Source: JBBDIO01 sp040880365 (GTDB lineage Bacteria; Chloroflexota; Anaerolineae; Caldilineales; Caldilineaceae). Taken from it: DNA of 18,066 bases. Shown piece by piece: positions 14,607 to 18,066 of the stretch (the first letter of the stretch is position 1; every line of letters starts with the position of its first letter). A program made the translations under genes and the position numbers. The DNA is taken from positions 1 through 18,066 of the forward strand of contig JBBDIO010000198.1 of assembly GCA_040880365.1 (NCBI GenBank). Reading direction: 5' to 3'. The notes below the pieces were generated by a model. The model was not told where the DNA came from, searched no databases, and saw only the letters and a list, made by a program, of their open reading frames with translations.

Positions 14607-15455
14607 ATGACCGACACTCTGGTGCGCGAGCGGGCGAAGCCTGATACCCCAGCAGCTGATGCCGAAGTGAACGACGCTACGCGTACCGCGCGTATGGCGG
14701 CGCTGGCGGCATTGGCAGCCGAGGCCCCACCCGTGCCGGCAGGCGAGCCGCTGTTGCGGTTTGACAAGGTGAATACCTATTACGGGCAGATCCATATCCT
14801 GCAGGATGTGGATTTGGAAATCTACCCCGGTGAATTGGTCTGTCTGCTGGGTGGCAATGCGTCGGGCAAATCGACCACCATCAAAACCAGCCTGGGGATC
14901 GTGCCCACGGCGAGCGGGGAGGTCTATTTTGCAGGCGAGGCCATGCGCAATCGACCGACCAGCTATCGGATTGAACAGGGGATGGCCGTGGTGCCGGAAA
15001 ATCGCCGGATTTTTGGTGATATGACCGTGCGCGAAAATTTGCTCATGGGCGCCTATCTGCGTCATGATAAGGATGCAGTGGAAGGCGATTTGGAGCAATT
15101 GCTGACGCTGTTTCCGCGTTTGAAAGAACGCTATGGGCAGTTTGGCAGCACCCTGAGCGGCGGCGAACAGCAAATGTTGGCAATGGCGCGGGCGCTCATG
15201 TCGCGGCCCAAGCTGTTACTCATGGATGAACCGTCTATGGGCCTGGCACCCGTACTGGTGAAGCAGAATTTTGAGCTGATTCAGCAGGTCAATGCCCAGG
15301 GCACGGCGGTCTTTATGGTGGAACAGAATGCCAGCATGGCGCTCTCGATTGCCGACCGGGGCTATGTGTTGCAGACGGGGCGGGTTGTGCTTTCGGATAA
15401 GGCCGAAAATCTGCTCGACCATGATGAACTGCGCAAGGCCTATCTTGGGCGCTGA
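14607..15455 (+). CDS. livF: Branched-chain-amino-acid-type ABC transporter ATP-binding protein LivF
   Basis: The product has 282 residues, about 45 longer than usual LivF because of an Ala-rich hydrophilic N-terminal extension (residues 1-48) before LLRFDKVNTYYGQIHILQDV. ATG at 14607 has GAAGGG (14591-14596) 10 bases upstream; an internal ATG at 14694 is possible but has no better site. Walker A is GGNASGKST (82-90), signature LSGGEQQM (183-190), Walker B LLLMDEPSMGLAP (203-215), and VEQN replaces the switch His as is normal in LivF. It pairs with LivG to drive the LivHM pore. The start is 15 bases after the livG stop. Confidence 0.95.
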   Translation: MTDTLVRERAKPDTPAADAEVNDATRTARMAALAALAAEAPPVPAGEPLLRFDKVNTYYGQIHILQDVDLEIYPGELVCLLGGNASGKSTTIKTSLGIVPTASGEVYFAGEAMRNRPTSYRIEQGMAVVPENRRIFGDMTVRENLLMGAYLRHDKDAVEGDLEQLLTLFPRLKERYGQFGSTLSGGEQQMLAMARALMSRPKLLLMDEPSMGLAPVLVKQNFELIQQVNAQGTAVFMVEQNASMALSIADRGYVLQTGRVVLSDKAENLLDHDELRKAYLGR

Positions 15456-15484
15456 TGATGCCGCATGACTTGTATTGGCATCCA

Positions 15485-15510
15485 CCCGATTGACCCGATT
15501 GACCCGATTG
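15485..15510. repeat. Three near-perfect tandem copies of a 9-bp unit
   Basis: CCCGATTGA occurs at 15485-15493 and 15494-15502, followed by CCCGATTG (15503-15510). The block lies in the 87-base spacer between livF and the decarboxylase alpha gene, about 20 bases before the ribosome-binding site. Copy-number change by slippage could alter spacing. Confidence 0.9.
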
Positions 15511-15542
15511 CAACAAACTATTAGAAATGCGGAGCGCACGCG

Positions 15543-16058
15543 ATGACGGTTTCGCGGGAAAATTCCAAACAGATCTATCAGGGTATCAAAGATAGCGGCG
15601 TCCGGTTTATCACCGCGTTGCCCGAAACTTGGCTCGTCTATCTTTTGCAGATGGCCGAAGACGATCCGGAAATGACGCTGGTAGAAGTTGCCAAAGAGGA
15701 AGAAGCTGTGGGCGTGGCGGCGGGCGCCTATTTTGCGGGCACGCCTAATCTGTTGCTCATGCAAAATCATGGGTTTCTGGGCGCAATCAACGGGATCGTG
15801 TCGCTGGCAATGCTCTATAGTGTGCCGCTGTGCATGTTGATTGCCCATCGTGGGCACATGGGGGAACCCTATCCCTGGCATACCCGCGGCGGCATCGTCA
15901 CCGAGCCGGTATTGCGCGGGCTGGGCATCCCCTTCGACTATGCCCGTTCGCCCCAGCATATTGGCCGGCAAATTCGCGAAGCGCATACCTTCTCCCTCAG
16001 CTCGCTTTCGCCGGTCGCGCTCATGTTGACACGCGATCTCATGGAAGCTGATGCTTAG
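15543..16058 (+). CDS. Thiamine-diphosphate-dependent decarboxylase, alpha (PYR-domain) subunit; sulfopyruvate/phosphonopyruvate decarboxylase type
   Basis: The product has 171 residues, about the size of the ComD alpha subunit of sulfopyruvate decarboxylase. ATG at 15543 has GGAG (15531-15534) 8 bases upstream. It is a lone pyrimidine-binding domain. LVEVAKEEEAVGVAAGAYFA (residues 46-65) carries the glutamate cluster (52-54) that should activate the cofactor, and LLMQNHGFLGAINGIVSLAM (71-90) and the HRGHMGEPYPWHTRGG region are typical of this family. It must pair with the PP-domain protein encoded 78 bases downstream to form the active site at the subunit interface. Such enzymes decarboxylate 3-sulfopyruvate, 3-phosphonopyruvate or related 2-oxo acids; the substrate here is unknown. 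Confidence 0.88.
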   Translation: MTVSRENSKQIYQGIKDSGVRFITALPETWLVYLLQMAEDDPEMTLVEVAKEEEAVGVAAGAYFAGTPNLLLMQNHGFLGAINGIVSLAMLYSVPLCMLIAHRGHMGEPYPWHTRGGIVTEPVLRGLGIPFDYARSPQHIGRQIREAHTFSLSSLSPVALMLTRDLMEADA

Positions 16059-16136
16059 TGGGGGACTGGCGGCAATGTTTAAGGGGACAATCTGTACGGA
16101 ATGGTATCTGATTAGGGTCGGTGAGAGGAGTTGCCA

Positions 16137-16766
16137 ATGAAGCGCGCACAGTGTATCGAAGCGCTCTATTCCGAGTTGGAAGAATGTCTGGTCGTCACCA
16201 TTATGGGGGCGTGTGCCCAAGAGCTTTACGATCTGGGCCATCGGGAGAATTTCTTTTATCTGGAACACGCGATGGGCCTGGCGTCTTCGATTGGGCTGGG
16301 GTTGGCGCTCAACGCGCCCGACGAAAAGGTGATTGTGCTGGATGGCGACGGGTCGGTGTTGATGAACCTGGGCACGCTGGCGACGCTGGCGCGCTATCGG
16401 CCGCGCAACATGGTGCATATCATTTTTGATAACGGTAGTCTGCTTTCCACCGGGGGGTTTGTATCGCACACGGCGTCGGGCATCACCGACCTGGCGGCGA
16501 TTGCGCGGGGTGCAGGGGTGCCCCATGTGGCCGACGTGAGTACATTTTACGAATTTATGGAAGCCGCGGCCGATGCTTTTGAGCGCGAGGATTTTTCGGT
16601 CATCGTCGCGCGGGTCGAAGCCACCGGCCCCGATCATTTCGGCATGGATCTGCATCTGCCTGAAAACACGTTCCGCTTTGTGCGGGCCATCCAGGCGCGC
16701 ACGGCCCAACGCTCTGCCACGGCCCACGCATTGAAGGTGGAGCAGTTGCAATCGTCCACGCCCTAG
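16137..16766 (+). CDS. Thiamine-diphosphate-dependent decarboxylase, beta (PP-domain) subunit; sulfopyruvate/phosphonopyruvate decarboxylase type
   Basis: The product has 209 residues. ATG at 16137 is chosen because AGGAG (16126-16130) lies 6 bases upstream; an in-frame TTG at 16131 is too close. The diphosphate/magnesium motif is complete: Gly70-Asp71-Gly72, about 26 residues, then Asp98-Asn99 (IIFDNGS). The preceding FFYLEHAMGLASSIGLGLAL and the STGG segment at 104-107 match the beta half of ComDE-like decarboxylases. Together with the alpha protein it reconstitutes one full decarboxylase. The C-terminal 30 residues are polar and lack motifs. Both subunits have their own ribosome-binding sites, so they are not a broken single gene. 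Confidence 0.88.
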   Translation: MKRAQCIEALYSELEECLVVTIMGACAQELYDLGHRENFFYLEHAMGLASSIGLGLALNAPDEKVIVLDGDGSVLMNLGTLATLARYRPRNMVHIIFDNGSLLSTGGFVSHTASGITDLAAIARGAGVPHVADVSTFYEFMEAAADAFEREDFSVIVARVEATGPDHFGMDLHLPENTFRFVRAIQARTAQRSATAHALKVEQLQSSTP

Positions 16767-16866
16767 CCGCCGGAGATGCAGTGCAGGCAGGGTCGATTCC
16801 GCATGGGATCACATCAATGGTTTTTATCCAGAAGGATGCGGCATACGCACAGAAGGAGAAGTTGGC

Positions 16867-17652
16867 ATGACTGCCCCAGTTACCGTTTTATCGCTGTTGG
16901 TCGAAGAATTGCGCAAGGGAAGCATTGGTGTCGTGGATCTGACCCAGCCGTTGGATGCTGATACGCCGGTCATCGAACTGCCGTCCATGTTCGCCCAGTC
17001 GCCCGGATTGACGCTTGAACAGATTTCGCGCTATGACGATGCCGGCCCGATGTGGTATTGGAATGTTTTGCATCTGGGTGAACATACGGGCACCCATTTT
17101 GATGCGCCTGCGCATTGGAAATCGGGCAAGGATATTGCCAATAACACGACCGATACCCTGTCGCCCAGCCGCTTTGTCGGCCCGGCGTGTGTCATTGATG
17201 TGAGCAAGGAGACCGCGGAATATCCCGACTTTTTGTTGACGCGGGATTATGTGGAGGCGTGGGAAGGCGAGCACGGCAAGATTCCCGCGGGCGCGTGGCT
17301 GTTGTTGCGCACCGATTGGAGCAAACGCACCGGCCGCGAGGAATTTCTCAACATTGCAGAAGATGGTCCCCATTCGCCCGGTTTTCATCCCGACTGTGTG
17401 CGCTTTTTGGCAAACGACCGCGATGTGCAGGGCGTTGGCGTAGAGACGGTGGGCACCGATGCCGGTCAGGCCGGTGGCTTTGATCCGCCCTTTCCTGCGC
17501 ATACCCTCATGCACGGCGCGGGCAAGCTGGGGCTGGCGAGTCTGTGCAACCTGGATCAGCTGCCGCCTACGGGCGCGGTGATCATTGCGGCTCCGCTCAA
17601 GATTGTCAACGGTTCGGGTAGCCCGCTGCGTGTGCTGGCGCTGGTGCCGTAG
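16867..17652 (+). CDS. Cyclase-family metal-dependent hydrolase (kynurenine-formamidase-like fold)
   Basis: The product has 261 residues. ATG at 16867 has AAGGAG (16853-16858) 8 bases upstream. The defining metal motif HTGTHFDAPAH lies at residues 73-83 (His73, His77, Asp79, His83). The C-terminal half has the family-typical HTLMHGAGKLGLASLCNLDQ, with a PLKIVNGSGSPLRVLALV ending. Members hydrolyse amide or ester bonds (for example N-formylkynurenine) or act on cyclic compounds, usually with zinc or manganese. There is no signal peptide, so it is cytoplasmic. It follows the decarboxylase beta gene by 100 bases and precedes a PLP enzyme. The formamidase name describes fold only; no other tryptophan-degradation gene except the possible kynureninase-like neighbour is visible. 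Confidence 0.9.
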   Translation: MTAPVTVLSLLVEELRKGSIGVVDLTQPLDADTPVIELPSMFAQSPGLTLEQISRYDDAGPMWYWNVLHLGEHTGTHFDAPAHWKSGKDIANNTTDTLSPSRFVGPACVIDVSKETAEYPDFLLTRDYVEAWEGEHGKIPAGAWLLLRTDWSKRTGREEFLNIAEDGPHSPGFHPDCVRFLANDRDVQGVGVETVGTDAGQAGGFDPPFPAHTLMHGAGKLGLASLCNLDQLPPTGAVIIAAPLKIVNGSGSPLRVLALVP

Positions 17653-17731
17653 GAATTCGCACCAGAAGCACGTCGCAGGATTCCGTCCTCTGTCAAACAT
17701 CATTCATCATTTTTAGGTCCGAGCCAATCCT

Positions 17732-18066
17732 ATGCCCTTGCGCAAGCGTTTTCCCATTCTGCAAAAGAAGGTTTATCTCAATAGCTGTTCCAAAGGCGCG
17801 CTGTCGATGGAAGTGCGACAGGCATATGAGGAGTATTTGTGCGATTGGGAGACACATGGATCGCCCTGGGAATTGTGGCTGACCAAGCAGGAAGCGGTGC
17901 GCCATGCCTTTGCCCAGCTGGTGGGGGCCGATGCGCCTGAAATTGCCATCACGCCGTCGGTATCGGCGGGCATTGGGGGCCTTGCGGGCGCGCTGGATTT
18001 CAACGGGCCGCGCAACAAGGTGGTTCTGAGTGACTTTGAGTTCCCCACGGTGGGTCAAATCTGGCG
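17732..18066 (+). CDS. PLP-dependent enzyme, class V aminotransferase/kynureninase-like (N-terminal part, cut by window end)
   Basis: ATG at 17732 opens a frame that stays open to the last base (111 codons plus two bases). A weak GAG at 17721-17723 is the only ribosome-binding candidate, and no better start is seen. The N-terminus KKVYLNSCSKGALSMEVRQA resembles the opening beta-strand and first helix of class V PLP enzymes. ITPSVSAGIGGLAGAL fits the loop and helix that hold the cofactor phosphate, and VVLSDFEFPTVGQIW fits the following strand. The PLP lysine would be beyond the window. The family includes aminotransferases, cysteine desulfurases, epimerases and kynureninases. Its place beside a 2-oxo acid decarboxylase favours a role in releasing or moving an amino group. 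Confidence 0.82.
   Translation, partial: MPLRKRFPILQKKVYLNSCSKGALSMEVRQAYEEYLCDWETHGSPWELWLTKQEAVRHAFAQLVGADAPEIAITPSVSAGIGGLAGALDFNGPRNKVVLSDFEFPTVGQIW

Noticed and set aside
16867..18066. A kynurenine pathway (formamidase plus kynureninase)
   Set aside because: The fold names fit, but no tryptophan or indoleamine dioxygenase is visible. The adjacent ThDP decarboxylase has no place in that pathway, and the PLP enzyme is incomplete. Kept only as an alternative.
1..18066. CRISPR arrays, tRNA or rRNA genes, transposases, integrases, toxin-antitoxin or defence genes
   Set aside because: None was seen on either strand. The tandem repeats present are too short and lack spacers, and no mobile-element protein motif appears.

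Overview
The window reads as a piece of a moderately GC-rich bacterial chromosome. I would guess a Chloroflexota (Caldilinea/Anaerolinea-like) draft genome. The basis is family impression: two kinds of lipoprotein binding protein with long low-complexity Ala/Pro/Asp/Glu linkers after the lipobox, and GC-rich genes separated by AT-richer spacers. No rRNA, tRNA or marker gene is present to prove it. All sixteen supported genes lie on the + strand. Two runs of exactly 100 N (8725-8824 and 13665-13764) are scaffold gaps of unknown true length.

Region 1 (1-8410) is a peptide-type (Dpp/Opp-like) ABC importer. It holds the C-terminal part of one family-5 binding protein (1-813), a 1.24 kb non-coding spacer with two near-consensus promoters, and a full paralogous binding protein with a Tat-type lipoprotein signal (2056-3885). 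After a 406 bp spacer with a strong stem-loop come two permeases (4292-5302, 5315-6223) and two ATPases (6220-7233, 7230-8282). The permease-ATPase and ATPase-ATPase junctions overlap by 4 bp, and a perfect 14-bp stem plus T-run (8368-8410) closes the unit.

Region 2 (8411-15455) starts with a spacer carrying a tandem duplication, a hairpin and gap 1. A small cupin protein (8882-9382) follows, then a complete branched-chain-amino-acid-type (HAAT/Liv) ABC importer: type-1 lipoprotein binding protein, LivH, an unusually long LivM, LivG (interrupted by gap 2) and LivF.

Region 3 (15543-18066) continues in the same direction with enzymes: the two halves of a split thiamine-diphosphate decarboxylase of the sulfopyruvate/phosphonopyruvate decarboxylase type, a cyclase-family metal hydrolase (kynurenine-formamidase-like fold), and the first 111 codons of a fold-type-I PLP enzyme (class V aminotransferase/kynureninase-like) cut by the window end.

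Regions 2 and 3 look like one uptake-and-catabolism locus: import of an amino-acid-like compound, PLP-dependent handling of the amino group, decarboxylation of a 2-oxo acid by the ComDE-like pair, and hydrolysis by the cyclase. The substrate cannot be read from the sequence. This combination is the best candidate here for an uncharacterised pathway.

The firmest direct observation is that gap 2 is an assembly artefact. The same 55 bases stand on both sides of the N run, and removing one copy plus the Ns restores a continuous livG reading frame with a start codon and ribosome-binding site.
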